A stretch of 64,000 nt of DNA from Micromonospora sp. WMMD1102. Its GTDB lineage: Bacteria > Actinomycetota > Actinomycetes > Mycobacteriales > Micromonosporaceae. Below the pieces are notes generated by a model, which saw only the letters and a list, made by a program, of their open reading frames with translations, did not search any database and had not been told where the DNA came from. Made by a program: the position numbers and the translations under genes. Location: contig NZ_JARUBN010000001.1 in NCBI RefSeq assembly GCF_029626265.1, positions 7,257,001-7,321,000 of the forward strand, written 5' to 3'. Of the stretch, positions 42,597 through 50,696 are shown one piece after another. How positions within the stretch are numbered: position 1 is the stretch's first letter; each line of letters begins with the position of its first letter.

Positions 42597-43538
42597 TCAG
42601 CCCAGCCCGACAGCCAGCCTCCGGGACGGGCCGGGCGGGGCGCCGGGGGCCAGCACCGGGGTGCCGGTCGGGGTCAGCAGGGCACGGGCCACCACCGCCG
42701 CCCGGCGGCTGCGCGGCACGACGGCCCGGCCGGCGAAGACGTCGTACCCGGCGGCGACCACCTCGTCGAGGATCCCGCCGTAGAGCAGGTAGGCGGTGCG
42801 GATGCAGGACTGCGAGGCGGGGGCGAGCAGGGTCACCCCGGGCGCCGCGGCCAGGTAGTGCTCCCGGGCGCGGCGCACCTCGTACTCGACCAGTTGCCGG
42901 ATCGGCGGCGTGGCCCGGCCCTGTCGCGCGGCGGCGACCAGGTCGGCGGGGGTGACCCCGAATCTCGCCAGGTCCTCGCCGGGCAGGTAGACCCGGCCCC
43001 GGTCCAGGTCCTCGGCGACGTCCCGGATGAAGTTGGTGAGCTGGAAGGCGAAGCCGAGCTGCCGGGCCGGCTCGCGGGCGGCGGCCGGGTCGGCGCTGCC
43101 CAGGATCGGCAGCATCATCGTGCCGATCACCGCCGCCGACCCCTCCATGTAGTCGAGCAGGTCGGCGTAGCGGGGGTAGTCGGTGACGGTCAGGTCCATC
43201 GCCATGCTGCGCAGGAACGCCGCGAAGTCGGCCCGGTCGAGGTCGAAGACCGCGATGGTGTGCAGTACGGCCGGCAGCAACGGGTCGGTCACCGGCTCGC
43301 CGCGCAGCCCGGCGAGGAACCGTTGCGACCAGTCGGCGAGCCGGGCGGACCGGGCCGAGGTCGGAAGCTCCTCGGTGCGGTCCACGATCTCGTCCGCGTA
43401 CCGGGTGAAGCCGTAGAGCGCGTGCACGTGCCGCCGTTTCCAGGCGGGCAGCAGCCTGGTCGCGAGATAGTAGGTCCGACCGTGCCGTCTGTGCAGCTCA
43501 CGACAGCGTTCATAGGACCCGCCGAGACTGGTGTCCAC
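42597..43538 (-). CDS. crtB: Phytoene synthase
   Basis: A 313-residue squalene/phytoene synthase that joins two geranylgeranyl diphosphates to phytoene. Both aspartate motifs are present: DEIVD (49-53) and DVAED (173-177), each DxxxD for Mg-diphosphate binding. RRHVHALYGFTRYADEIVD is diagnostic. The GTG start at 43538 has GGGAGG 6 nt upstream. It is divergent from crtI, so the 195-base gap must hold both promoters. No crtE (GGPP synthase) lies in the window. Confidence 0.93.
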   Translation of the reverse strand: MDTSLGGSYERCRELHRRHGRTYYLATRLLPAWKRRHVHALYGFTRYADEIVDRTEELPTSARSARLADWSQRFLAGLRGEPVTDPLLPAVLHTIAVFDLDRADFAAFLRSMAMDLTVTDYPRYADLLDYMEGSAAVIGTMMLPILGSADPAAAREPARQLGFAFQLTNFIRDVAEDLDRGRVYLPGEDLARFGVTPADLVAAARQGRATPPIRQLVEYEVRRAREHYLAAAPGVTLLAPASQSCIRTAYLLYGGILDEVVAAGYDVFAGRAVVPRSRRAAVVARALLTPTGTPVLAPGAPPGPSRRLAVGLG

Positions 43539-43733
43539 CCGATCCTCCCGAGCCTGATCGACGCATCAATCGACGCAACTTCTGCGACCAGGGTACGCTC
43601 GACCGGCTCTCCCGCGCGCGGTTCCCGGGCTGTCCGGCCGACAGGAAGCGATCTTTCAGTTACAAAAGCGGGAAGATGGGTGCCTTCGGTGACCGTGGCC
43701 GCAGGATGATTGTCGACTCCAGGAGGTGATCGG
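43539..43733. promoter_or_regulatory. Divergent crtB-crtI control region
   Basis: The gap contains a direct repeat ATCGACGCA at 43557-43565 and 43569-43577 (period 12 bases), 20-40 bases upstream of crtB, and a locally AT-rich stretch TCTTTCAGTTACAAAAG near 43652. These are candidates for binding by the MerR-type regulator encoded at 45861. AGGAGG at 43721-43726 is the crtI ribosome site. Confidence 0.4.
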
Positions 43734-45221
43734 GTGCGGACCGTGACGGGACCGACCGAACGGGTGGTGGTGGTCGGCGCCGGGCTGGGCGGGCTCGCCT
43801 GCGCCCTGCACCTGGCCGGCGCCGGCCGGCAGGTCACGGTGCTGGAGCGGGAGTCCGTGCCGGGTGGCCGGGCCGGCCGGCTCACCCTCGACGGGTACGA
43901 GTTCGACACCGGTCCGACCGTGCTGACCATGCCCGACCTGCTCGCCGAGGCGCTCGGGGCGGTCGGCGAGGAGCTGACCGACTGGCTCGACCTCGTACCA
44001 CTCGACCCGGCCTACCGGGCGCACTACCCGGACGGGTCCACCCTGGACGTCGTCACCGACACCGCCCGGATGGCCGCCGAGGTCGCCCGGGTCTGCGGCC
44101 CCCGCGAGGCCGACGGCTACCTGCGGTTCGTCGACTACGCGCGGCGGCTCTGGCAGCTCGAACGCGCCGACTTCATCGACCGCAATCTGGACAGCCCCAC
44201 CGACCTGCTCACCGGCAACCTGCTCCGGCTGCTCGCCGCCGGGGCCTTCCGGCGGTTGCAGACCAAGGTCGACCAGTTCTTCGCCGACCCGCGCACCCGA
44301 CGGATCTTCTCCTTCCAGGCGATGTACGCCGGCCTCGCCCCGCACGACGCGCTGGCGATCTACACCGTGATCTCCTATCTCGACTCGGTCGCCGGGGTCT
44401 GGTTCCCGCGCGGCGGCATCCACGCCGTCTCCCGGGCCCTGGCCGGCGCCGCCGAGAAGCACGGGGTACGCGTCCGGTACGACCGCACGGTCGACCGGGT
44501 GGAGACCTCCGCCGGCCGGGCCACCGGGGTACGCACCACCGACGGTGAGTTCGTCCCGGCCGACGTGGTGGTGCTCAACCCGGACCTGCCGGTGGCGTAC
44601 CGCGACCTGTTGCCCGACGCCGCCCCGCCGCGCCGGCTGCGCTACTCGCCCTCCTGCGTGGTGCTGCACGTCGGCGCCCGGCAGGGCTACCGGGGCATCG
44701 CCCACCACAACATCCACTTCGGGCGGGCCTGGCGGCGCACCTTCGACGAGGTGATCCGGCGCGGCGAACTGATGTCGGACCCGTCGCTGCTGGTCACCAA
44801 CCCGAGCCGGACCGACCCGTCGGTCGCACCGACCGGCCGGCACGGCTACTACGTGCTCGCCCCGGTGCCGAACCTGGACCGGGGCGCCGGGCTGGACTGG
44901 CGCGGCGACCTGCCCCGCCGGTACGCCGACGAGCTGCTGGGCACCCTGGAACGCCGGGGCTACCTCGGGCTGGCCGACAGCGTCGAGGTACTCCGCATCG
45001 TCACCCCGGCCGACTGGGCCGACGCGGGAATGGCCGCCGGTACGCCGTTCGCGGCCGCGCACAACCTGTGGCAGACCGGCCCGTTCCGCCCCGGCAACCT
45101 GCACCGGACACTGCCCAACGTGGTGTTCGTGGGATCGGGTACCCAGCCCGGGGTGGGCGTGCCTATGGTGATGATCTCCGGGAAGCTCGCCGCCGCCCGG
45201 GTGACTGGAGGTGGCTCATGA
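43734..45221 (+). CDS. crtI: Phytoene desaturase
   Basis: A 495-residue FAD enzyme of the CrtI family that introduces double bases into phytoene to give neurosporene/lycopene-type products. The N-terminal Rossmann motif is VVVVGAGLGGLACALHLAGA; the C-terminal CrtI signature region reads NVVFVGSGTQPGVGVPMVMI. The GTG 43734 has a near-perfect AGGAGG 7 nt upstream. Its stop overlaps the idi start in ATGA, so the two are coupled. Confidence 0.93.
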   Translation: MRTVTGPTERVVVVGAGLGGLACALHLAGAGRQVTVLERESVPGGRAGRLTLDGYEFDTGPTVLTMPDLLAEALGAVGEELTDWLDLVPLDPAYRAHYPDGSTLDVVTDTARMAAEVARVCGPREADGYLRFVDYARRLWQLERADFIDRNLDSPTDLLTGNLLRLLAAGAFRRLQTKVDQFFADPRTRRIFSFQAMYAGLAPHDALAIYTVISYLDSVAGVWFPRGGIHAVSRALAGAAEKHGVRVRYDRTVDRVETSAGRATGVRTTDGEFVPADVVVLNPDLPVAYRDLLPDAAPPRRLRYSPSCVVLHVGARQGYRGIAHHNIHFGRAWRRTFDEVIRRGELMSDPSLLVTNPSRTDPSVAPTGRHGYYVLAPVPNLDRGAGLDWRGDLPRRYADELLGTLERRGYLGLADSVEVLRIVTPADWADAGMAAGTPFAAAHNLWQTGPFRPGNLHRTLPNVVFVGSGTQPGVGVPMVMISGKLAAARVTGGGS

Positions 45222-45871
45222 CAGCCGACCGGGAGCGGCACCTGGTGGAGCTGGTGGACGAGGCCGGCACCCCGCTCGGTGCCCGTACCGTGGAGGAGGC
45301 GCACCGGCCGCCCGGCCAGCTGCACCGGGCCTTCTCGGTGCTGCTCGTCGACCCGGAGGGCCGGATCCTGCTCCAGCAGCGGGCCGCCGCCAAGACCCGG
45401 TTCCCGCTGCGCTGGGCCAACGCCTGCTGCGGACATCCGGAACCCGGCCAGCCGCTCGACGTCGCCGCCGGCCGGCGGCTGCGCGAGGAACTCGGGGTCG
45501 AGGCGGTGCCGCTCACCGAGATCGGCGTGTACCTCTACCGGGCCGAGGACCCCGGCACCGGCCGGGTGGAGTACGAGTACGACCACGTGCTGCTCGGCGA
45601 CTTCGACGCCGCTCGCGCCGTGCTGCCCGACCCGGACGAGGTGGCCGACCTGCGCTGGGTACACCCGGACGAGTTGCGGGCCGGGCTCGACGCCGACCCG
45701 GACGCCTACGCGCCGTGGCTGGCCGGGGTGCTCGGCCGGCTCACCGAGCGGTCGCGTTCGTCGGCGGCCGGGGCGGCGCGGCGGGCGGGGAACCGCGGCC
45801 GGTGGGAGCAGCCTCCGGCACCCACGGGTCAGGAGGAGGACAACCCGGCGGAGTGGTCGGGTGGCCGATGA
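45218..45871 (+). CDS. idi: Isopentenyl-diphosphate delta-isomerase, type I
   Basis: A 217-residue Nudix-fold isomerase that converts IPP and DMAPP and so feeds the carotenoid pathway. Key parts: HRAFSVLLVD (His36), active-site cysteine in NACCGHP (70-71), and the Nudix box GRRLREELGV with metal-binding Glu90/91. YEYDHVLLGD holds the later metal ligands. A 30-residue low-complexity tail after residue 185 is longer than usual and overlaps the start of the MerR gene. Confidence 0.93.
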   Translation: MTADRERHLVELVDEAGTPLGARTVEEAHRPPGQLHRAFSVLLVDPEGRILLQQRAAAKTRFPLRWANACCGHPEPGQPLDVAAGRRLREELGVEAVPLTEIGVYLYRAEDPGTGRVEYEYDHVLLGDFDAARAVLPDPDEVADLRWVHPDELRAGLDADPDAYAPWLAGVLGRLTERSRSSAAGAARRAGNRGRWEQPPAPTGQEEDNPAEWSGGR

Positions 45872-46841
45872 CGGACTGAGCGCCGGGGCCGTCGCGCGGC
45901 GGCTCGGCGTCGCCGTCACCACCCTGCGGAGCTGGCACCAGCGGTACGGGCTGGGCCCGAGCCGGCACGTGCCGGGTCGGCACCGGCGGTACAGCGTCGA
46001 GGACCTCGACCGGCTGGACGTGATGGCCCGGCTGACCGCCGAGGGAGTCTCCCCGGCCGAGGCGGCGCACTGGGCGCGCGCCGGTGCCGTACCCGGGGCG
46101 GAGCCGGACCGGGACGTGCCTGCGCGTGGCGCGCCGGACCGGGACGTGCCGGAGCGGGGTGTGCCTGCGAGGGGTGTGCCGGCGCGGGCCGGCGGCGGTG
46201 CGGTGATCGCGGTCGGCCGGGCCGGGCCGGCGGCCCGGGGTCTGGCCCGGGCGGCGATGCGGCTCGACCCGGTGGCGATGCGCGCCGGCATCGACGCGGC
46301 GATCGAGGCGGACGGGGTCGTCGCCACCTGGGACCGGTTGCTCCGGCCGGTGCTGGTCGGCGTCGGCGAGCGGTACGCCGCGAGTGCCGGGTACATCGAG
46401 GTGGAGCACCTGCTGTCCCGGTGCGTGTCCGAGGCGCTGGCCGCGGTGCCCCGGCCACGGGCGGGTGCCGCGACGCCGCGGATCCTGCTCTGCTGCGCCG
46501 ACGAGGAGCAGCACAGCCTGCCGCTGGAGGCGCTCGCCGCCGCATTGGCCGAGCTGGGTGTGCCGTGCCGGCTGCTCGGCGCCCGGGTGCCGGCGGTGGC
46601 CCTGGTCGACGCCGTGCGCCGGACCGCCCCCCGGGCCGTGGTGGTCTGGTCGCAGCGGCCGACGACCGGTGACCCGGCCCAACTCGCCGCGGTACGGTCC
46701 GGCCCGCAGCCGCCGCCGCTGCTGGTCGCCGCCGGACCCGGCTGGCGGTCCGACCTGCTGCCCGCCGGGGTACGCCACCCCGCGACCCTGGCCGACGGGC
46801 TGGCGATGCTGCGGGACGTACCCGGATCTTCGGGAAGCTGA
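45861..46841 (+). CDS. MerR-type regulator with cobalamin-binding-like domain
   Basis: A 326-residue protein. An N-terminal MerR helix-turn-helix (LSAGAVARRLGVAVTTLRSW) is followed by a linker of PARG/PERG/DRDVP repeats and a C-terminal region with a helix bundle (EVEHLLSRCVSEALAAVPRP) and a Rossmann-like block (DEEQHSLPLEALAAALAELG). This is the layout of CarH/LitR photoreceptor repressors. The cobalamin ligand motif DxHxxG is replaced by EQHSLPLE, so B12 binding is uncertain. The GTG 45861 has GGAG 7 nt upstream and overlaps idi by 11 bp. It is probably the regulator of the carotenoid genes. Confidence 0.82.
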   Translation: MADDGLSAGAVARRLGVAVTTLRSWHQRYGLGPSRHVPGRHRRYSVEDLDRLDVMARLTAEGVSPAEAAHWARAGAVPGAEPDRDVPARGAPDRDVPERGVPARGVPARAGGGAVIAVGRAGPAARGLARAAMRLDPVAMRAGIDAAIEADGVVATWDRLLRPVLVGVGERYAASAGYIEVEHLLSRCVSEALAAVPRPRAGAATPRILLCCADEEQHSLPLEALAAALAELGVPCRLLGARVPAVALVDAVRRTAPRAVVVWSQRPTTGDPAQLAAVRSGPQPPPLLVAAGPGWRSDLLPAGVRHPATLADGLAMLRDVPGSSGS

Positions 46842-46932
46842 CCGGGTTACCGGCCATTCGAGACATCACCACCGTACGTACTTCCGCTAACGTGGGGCAG
46901 CCGTAACCCGAAAACCCCTCGGGAGCCACCCG

Positions 46933-47742
46933 ATGACCCGACGTACGGCGCTCGCCGCCAACCTCGTCATGTTGGTGCTGCTGTCCGCCTGCGCGAACGG
47001 CGAGCCGGCCCCGACCCGCTCGCCGTTGCCCTATCCGACGATCCCGCAGGTGACCGCGACACCGTCGGCCGCGCCGACCGGCACCGCCCCGCCCGGCACC
47101 CCGCCGACCAAGCCGAATCGGAAGAAGCCGGCCAAGCGCGGCACCGTCGGCCCGCTGAACACCCAGCGGCTGACCGGGACCCGCGCCGTGGCGCTCACCT
47201 TCGACGACGGCCCTCATCCACAGTGGACGCCGAAGCTGCTGGACCAGCTGCGCCGGGCGCGGGTCCGGGCCACCTTCTGCGTGGTGGGGGTGAAGGTGCG
47301 CAAGTACCCGGCGCTGGTCCGCCGGATCGCGCGCGAGGGGCACTCGCTCTGCAACCACAGTTGGCAGCACGACCTCAAGCTGGGCAGCCGGAAGTCGGAC
47401 CAGATCCGGGCCGACCTGAGCCGGACCAGCCAGGAGATCAGGCGGGCGGTGCCGGGCGCCGAGATCCGGTACTACCGGCAGCCCGGCGGCAAGTGGACCC
47501 CGTCGGTCGTCGCCGTGGCCAGGTCGCTCGGCATGAGGTCGCTGCACTGGGACGTCGACCCGACGGACTGGGACAAGAAGACGACCACCCCGCAGATCAG
47601 GGGGCGGATCGCCCAGCAGGCCCGGCCCGGCTCGATCGTGCTGCTGCACGACGGCGGCGGTGATCGAAGTCGCACCATCGGCGCCTGCCCCCAGGTGATC
47701 AGCTCGCTGAAGCGGAAGTACGGGATAACCCTGCTGCGGTGA
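46933..47742 (+). CDS. Polysaccharide deacetylase (NodB-type) lipoprotein
   Basis: A 269-residue exported enzyme with a lipobox LLSAC (Cys20), a Pro/Thr-rich linker to residue 80, and a NodB domain. Metal and catalytic residues are visible: TFDDGPHP (Asp91, Asp92), HSWQH (His142, His146), RQPGGKW and a C-terminal VLLHDGGGDRSRT with the catalytic His. It should remove N-acetyl groups from peptidoglycan, chitin-like or other surface glycans. Confidence 0.9.
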   Translation: MTRRTALAANLVMLVLLSACANGEPAPTRSPLPYPTIPQVTATPSAAPTGTAPPGTPPTKPNRKKPAKRGTVGPLNTQRLTGTRAVALTFDDGPHPQWTPKLLDQLRRARVRATFCVVGVKVRKYPALVRRIAREGHSLCNHSWQHDLKLGSRKSDQIRADLSRTSQEIRRAVPGAEIRYYRQPGGKWTPSVVAVARSLGMRSLHWDVDPTDWDKKTTTPQIRGRIAQQARPGSIVLLHDGGGDRSRTIGACPQVISSLKRKYGITLLR

Positions 47743-47880
47743 GGGAGTTTGGGGTAGTTTGTCCGATGGGCAATACCGGTTTGGCCGGGCGGCTGGCCAT
47801 CACGTATGCTTTCGAAGCCTCCGGCGGGGCCGGATGGGAGCACAGCCGCTGAAGTTGTCATGTGCAATGATGGCGGGGCC

Positions 47881-47953
47881 GCCCTCATCGTCTAGCGGCC
47901 CAGGACGCCGCCCTTTCAAGGCGGTAGCACGGGTTCGAATCCCGTTGGGGGCA
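47881..47953 (+). tRNA. tRNA-Glu (anticodon UUC)
   Basis: 73 nt. The acceptor stem GCCCTCA pairs with TGGGGGC (one G-U). The anticodon arm is CCGCC-CTTTCAA-GGCGG, giving TTC. The T arm ACGGGTTCGAATCCCGT is standard. CCA is not encoded. Confidence 0.95.
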
Positions 47954-47989
47954 CGACCCCGGTCTCGGCCGGGGAGCAGTGAAGAGCAA

Positions 47990-48063
47990 GGTCCTGTGGA
48001 GCAGTTGGAGTGCTCGCCGCCCTGTCAAGGCGGAGGTCGCGGGTTCAAGTCCCGTCAGGACCG
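47990..48063 (+). tRNA. tRNA-Asp (anticodon GUC)
   Basis: 74 nt. GGTCCTG pairs with CAGGACC; the anticodon arm is CCGCC-CTGTCAA-GGCGG, giving GTC. The T loop TTCAAGT is standard. CCA is not encoded. Confidence 0.95.
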
Positions 48064-48074
48064 CCAGCGCCGCT

Positions 48075-48098
48075 CGCCGCGCGTGTGCACGCGCGGCG
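48075..48098 (+). terminator. Hairpin after tRNA-Asp
   Basis: CGCCGCGCGT pairs perfectly with ACGCGCGGCG around GTGC, followed by TTCTGCGTTTC. It lies 12 bases after the tRNA and is a likely terminator or processing signal. Confidence 0.7.
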
Positions 48099-48170
48099 TT
48101 CTGCGTTTCGGAGCAGGTTACCCAGGGCGGCAGTGGGAACGTCACCCAGGTAACATGAGCCGAGCAACCC

Positions 48171-48244
48171 GGCCAGGTAGCTCAGTTGGTACGAGCGTCC
48201 GACTGAAAATCGGAAGGTCGGCGGTTCGACCCCGCCCCTGGCCA
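48171..48244 (+). tRNA. tRNA-Phe (anticodon GAA)
   Basis: 74 nt. GGCCAGG pairs with CCTGGCC; the anticodon arm is TCCGA-CTGAAAA-TCGGA, giving GAA. The discriminator is A and CCA is not encoded. Glu-Asp-Phe in this order is a familiar actinobacterial tRNA cluster. Confidence 0.95.
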
Positions 48245-48268
48245 CATAGCCTTTCGCCGGGCTATTCA

Positions 48269-48308
48269 GAACGCCTACCAGCGGAAACGCCGGTGGGCGT
48301 TCTTTCTT
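48269..48308 (+). terminator. Terminator after tRNA-Phe
   Basis: An 11-bp stem, GAACGCCTACC (48269-48279) with GGTGGGCGTTC (48292-48302, one G-T pair), followed by TTTCTT. It is the best Rho-independent terminator in the window. A smaller stem TAGCC/GGGCTA lies just before it. Confidence 0.8.
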
Positions 48309-48516
48309 CCGGAGGTCAGCAGACAGCGCCGTCCGGCTCGGCGGAGTTGTAGAAGGATTCGAAGGGACCGGCCTGGTCTGTGCCAGCGCCTGGCCACCCC
48401 GGGCCGAGGAGCAGAAGCATCGACCATCGCGACCGACCTGGTCGGATGGGCCGGGTAGTAGACAAGCGCGGCTGTGCCGTCCGCCCATGTAGACCGCCAC
48501 TCGCCATAGCGGTTTA

Positions 48517-48547
48517 GCCAAGCGCGCTTGGCCCAGCATGGTAGGCT
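48517..48547 (+). promoter_or_regulatory. Promoter and 16-bp palindromic operator of the TA pair
   Basis: GCCAAGCGCGCTTGGC (48517-48532) is a perfect palindrome. TAGGCT at 48542-48547 is followed by six bases and the ATG at 48554, the pattern of a leaderless transcript. The palindrome overlaps the -35 position, as expected for autorepression by an antitoxin. Confidence 0.6.
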
Positions 48548-48553
48548 CCCGGC

Positions 48554-49120
48554 ATGGCGGGGTTCTCCGAGGATGACCTGCGCGCGGTTGTCGCCAGGTA
48601 CGATACGACCCGGGCAGCCGTGTTGACGCAGCGAGACGAGCAACTGCGGGCGTTTCACGCGGCTGGTTGGCGACCGGTGGATCTGCAGCGAGTAACCGGA
48701 TACAGCCGGGAGACGATCCGCCAGGCGCTACGGCCGGAAGTCCGACAGGCGACCAACATCAGCCGGCGGAAGACGTCCGCCCAACCACCGGCTGACTACC
48801 GTTCCTACGGCGACCGGAAACCGTACGTCGTGGCCAACGCTCTCGACGCGCTGAACGGCCCGACACAGGGCGTGGTCACGCTTCCCCGTCATCTGGACTG
48901 GTCTGGTCACGGCGAGTACGACCTGAGCCGGCCCGGACGTCTCGCCAGCATGTACAAGGTGGTACTCACCGAGGCCGGCACGGTTGGGGACCTCAACGAC
49001 TGGCTCGACGCCGAACTGCTGCTGCGGCTTTGGCCCACCCTGTGGTTGCCTGCCCCACTGCGCCAGCGGTGGGAGGAAGCCTTTCCTGAGCTCGCCGCGA
49101 CCCGGCCGAACGCCGCGTAG
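48554..49120 (+). CDS. Putative antitoxin/regulator of an AbiE-like pair
   Basis: A 188-residue protein with an N-terminal DNA-binding segment: AVLTQRDEQLRAFHAAGWRP followed by VDLQRVTGYSRETIRQALRP, a resolvase- or Xre-like helix-turn-helix. The C-terminal part (YKVVLTEAGTVGDLNDWLDA, LWPTLWLPAPLRQRWEEAFP) is unrecognised and may bind the toxin. It ends 2 bases before the nucleotidyltransferase gene, with which it must be cotranscribed. The call rests on this pairing. Confidence 0.7.
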   Translation: MAGFSEDDLRAVVARYDTTRAAVLTQRDEQLRAFHAAGWRPVDLQRVTGYSRETIRQALRPEVRQATNISRRKTSAQPPADYRSYGDRKPYVVANALDALNGPTQGVVTLPRHLDWSGHGEYDLSRPGRLASMYKVVLTEAGTVGDLNDWLDAELLLRLWPTLWLPAPLRQRWEEAFPELAATRPNAA

Positions 49121-49122
49121 GT

Positions 49123-49761
49123 ATGGATCCCTTTCACGAACGCCTCGCTCGCACGGGACTCGATGCTGCCGATCGCTACGGCTTCGCCCTCGCCGGTGGC
49201 TATGCGGTCCAGGCCGCCGGCCTTCTCGAGCGGCCCAGCGAAGACGTTGACCTGTTCACTGCCTGGGACCGCCGCGACGAGTTCACCACTGCGGTCACCG
49301 CTGTTCTACACGCCTACCGTGACCAGGGAATGACCGTTGATGTCGAGCGGCAGTACGACACGTTCGCCCGGTTGACGGTGACAGACGGCCGTCAAGTCTC
49401 CAAGGTGGAACTCGGCGTAGACTGGCGCGCCAACGAGCCTATCCTCCTGGCCGTCGGTCCGGTGCTGCATCCGGACGACGCGCTCGCCAACAAGATGAGT
49501 GCCCTGTACGGGCGGGCGTTTGCCCGTGACTTCATCGACATCGACGCAGCCCTCCGATCCGGCCGCTACACCCATGAATCTCTCCTTGAACTCGCGCAGC
49601 GTGCCGACCGTGGTTTCGACCGACGAGTCTTCGCAGGTGCCCTCGGGCAAGCCGGTCTGCTCGATCCTGACGACTTCGCCCGGTACGGCGTCAGTGGCCA
49701 GGCGCTGAGCGCTCTCCGCAACCGGTTCGCCGCATGGCGTCGCCAGCTACTTGATGGGTGA
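49123..49761 (+). CDS. AbiEii-type nucleotidyltransferase toxin
   Basis: A 212-residue protein of the AbiEii/MNT superfamily. The active-site block FALAGGYAVQAAGLLERPSE followed by DVDLFT shows the GG...DxD arrangement that binds NTP and Mg; ADALANKM-like HPDDALANKMSALYGRAFAR, then DFIDIDAAL, is the conserved later motif. Type IV AbiE toxins transfer nucleotides, in studied cases to tRNA acceptor ends. It is the second gene of the pair and lies just downstream of a tRNA cluster. Confidence 0.82.
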   Translation: MDPFHERLARTGLDAADRYGFALAGGYAVQAAGLLERPSEDVDLFTAWDRRDEFTTAVTAVLHAYRDQGMTVDVERQYDTFARLTVTDGRQVSKVELGVDWRANEPILLAVGPVLHPDDALANKMSALYGRAFARDFIDIDAALRSGRYTHESLLELAQRADRGFDRRVFAGALGQAGLLDPDDFARYGVSGQALSALRNRFAAWRRQLLDG

Positions 49762-50148
49762 AACGCGGAAGCCGATGACGCCCGCATGTGATGCGGCGGA
49801 ACCAACCTGCTTCTGCCGGACGGTGACGGACTGCTCTTCGGGTGTTCCGAATCGACGCGAGCGGTTCCGGGGGCAGAAGACTCGGTGGTCCGTTCGCACT
49901 CTGCCCGGACCGGTCGGAGGCGACTTCCACCCCTACGTCCGTCCCGGTTCCGCCTGATCGCCGCCCTCAGCCCATACCGGGCGGATCCCGGGTGGCTAGG
50001 CGGTCCGCCACTTGAGCGGGTCGATCCACAGCACCCGACGCACGGCCGTCGCCGGCGTCCGACCCCTCGACCGCATCCCGACGGTCGGCGGCCGGTCGAA
50101 CCCGATCAAGCGCTATCCGGAGCGTAGGCACGGCGCAACACTGCGACG
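49762..50148. other. Spacer downstream of the TA pair
   Basis: About 390 bases with no supported gene. A minus-strand frame of 26 codons (49996-50076) ends VRRVLWIDPLKWRTA, which looks protein-like but lacks a ribosome site; it may be the tail of a lost gene. No clear promoter for the Excalibur gene was found beyond TAGGCA near 50125. Confidence 0.4.
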
Positions 50149-50646
50149 ATGTCGTATCCCCCACCGCAGGACCCCTGGAACCAGCAGCCGCCGCCAGCCG
50201 TCCCGGGTCAGCAGCGACCGGCACCCCCGCCCCTGCCCGTACGGCCACCGCGCAAGCTGACCGGCGCACAGCGGCTCGGTGTCGCCGTACTCGGCGTCCT
50301 CGGGCTCTTCGTGCTCGCCTGCTGCGGCACGTCCGTCGTCTCCGCGCTCTCCCCGGACGGTGACAGCGGCGGCGACGCCGAGCGGGAGCCGGCGGCGGCA
50401 CAGGTCAGCAGCCCACCGACCACGCCACCGCCCGTGGTGGTGGTGATCAGTGCCCCCGAGCCCACCCCGCCGGCCACCACCGCCGCTCCCGCACCGCCCA
50501 CGCCGACCAGCAAGGCCCCGGCGAAGCCGGTCTACTACAAGAACCGTTCCGCCGTCCGGGCCGCCGGTGCCGCCCCGATCCGCCGGGGCGATCCCGGTTA
50601 CGGCCGCCACCTCGACCGGGATGGCGACGGCGTCGGCTGCGAGTGA
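50149..50646 (+). CDS. Excalibur calcium-binding domain protein
   Basis: A 165-residue membrane-anchored protein. A Pro/Gln-rich cytoplasmic start, one membrane helix (LGVAVLGVLGLFVLACCG), a Pro/Thr-rich extracellular linker and a C-terminal Excalibur domain: YYKNRSAVRAAGAAPIRRGD and DRDGDGVGCE, whose DxDxDG loop binds calcium. The family sits on the outer surface of Gram-positive cells; the exact role is unknown. Confidence 0.88.
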   Translation: MSYPPPQDPWNQQPPPAVPGQQRPAPPPLPVRPPRKLTGAQRLGVAVLGVLGLFVLACCGTSVVSALSPDGDSGGDAEREPAAAQVSSPPTTPPPVVVVISAPEPTPPATTAAPAPPTPTSKAPAKPVYYKNRSAVRAAGAAPIRRGDPGYGRHLDRDGDGVGCE

Positions 50647-50654
50647 CGAGTGAT

Positions 50655-50696
50655 CACGTAGCGTCCGGCCGGCCAGGGCAGGCCCGACGCTACGTG
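50655..50696. terminator. Bidirectional terminator between convergent genes
   Basis: CACGTAGCGTC (50655-50665) pairs perfectly with GACGCTACGTG (50686-50696). It lies after the Excalibur stop and contains the stop codon of the convergent minus-strand gene. Confidence 0.7.

Noticed and set aside
47743..47880. Promoter for the tRNA cluster around TTGTCA at 47855
   Set aside because: No -10 box at an acceptable distance; the only AT-rich hexamer lies too close.
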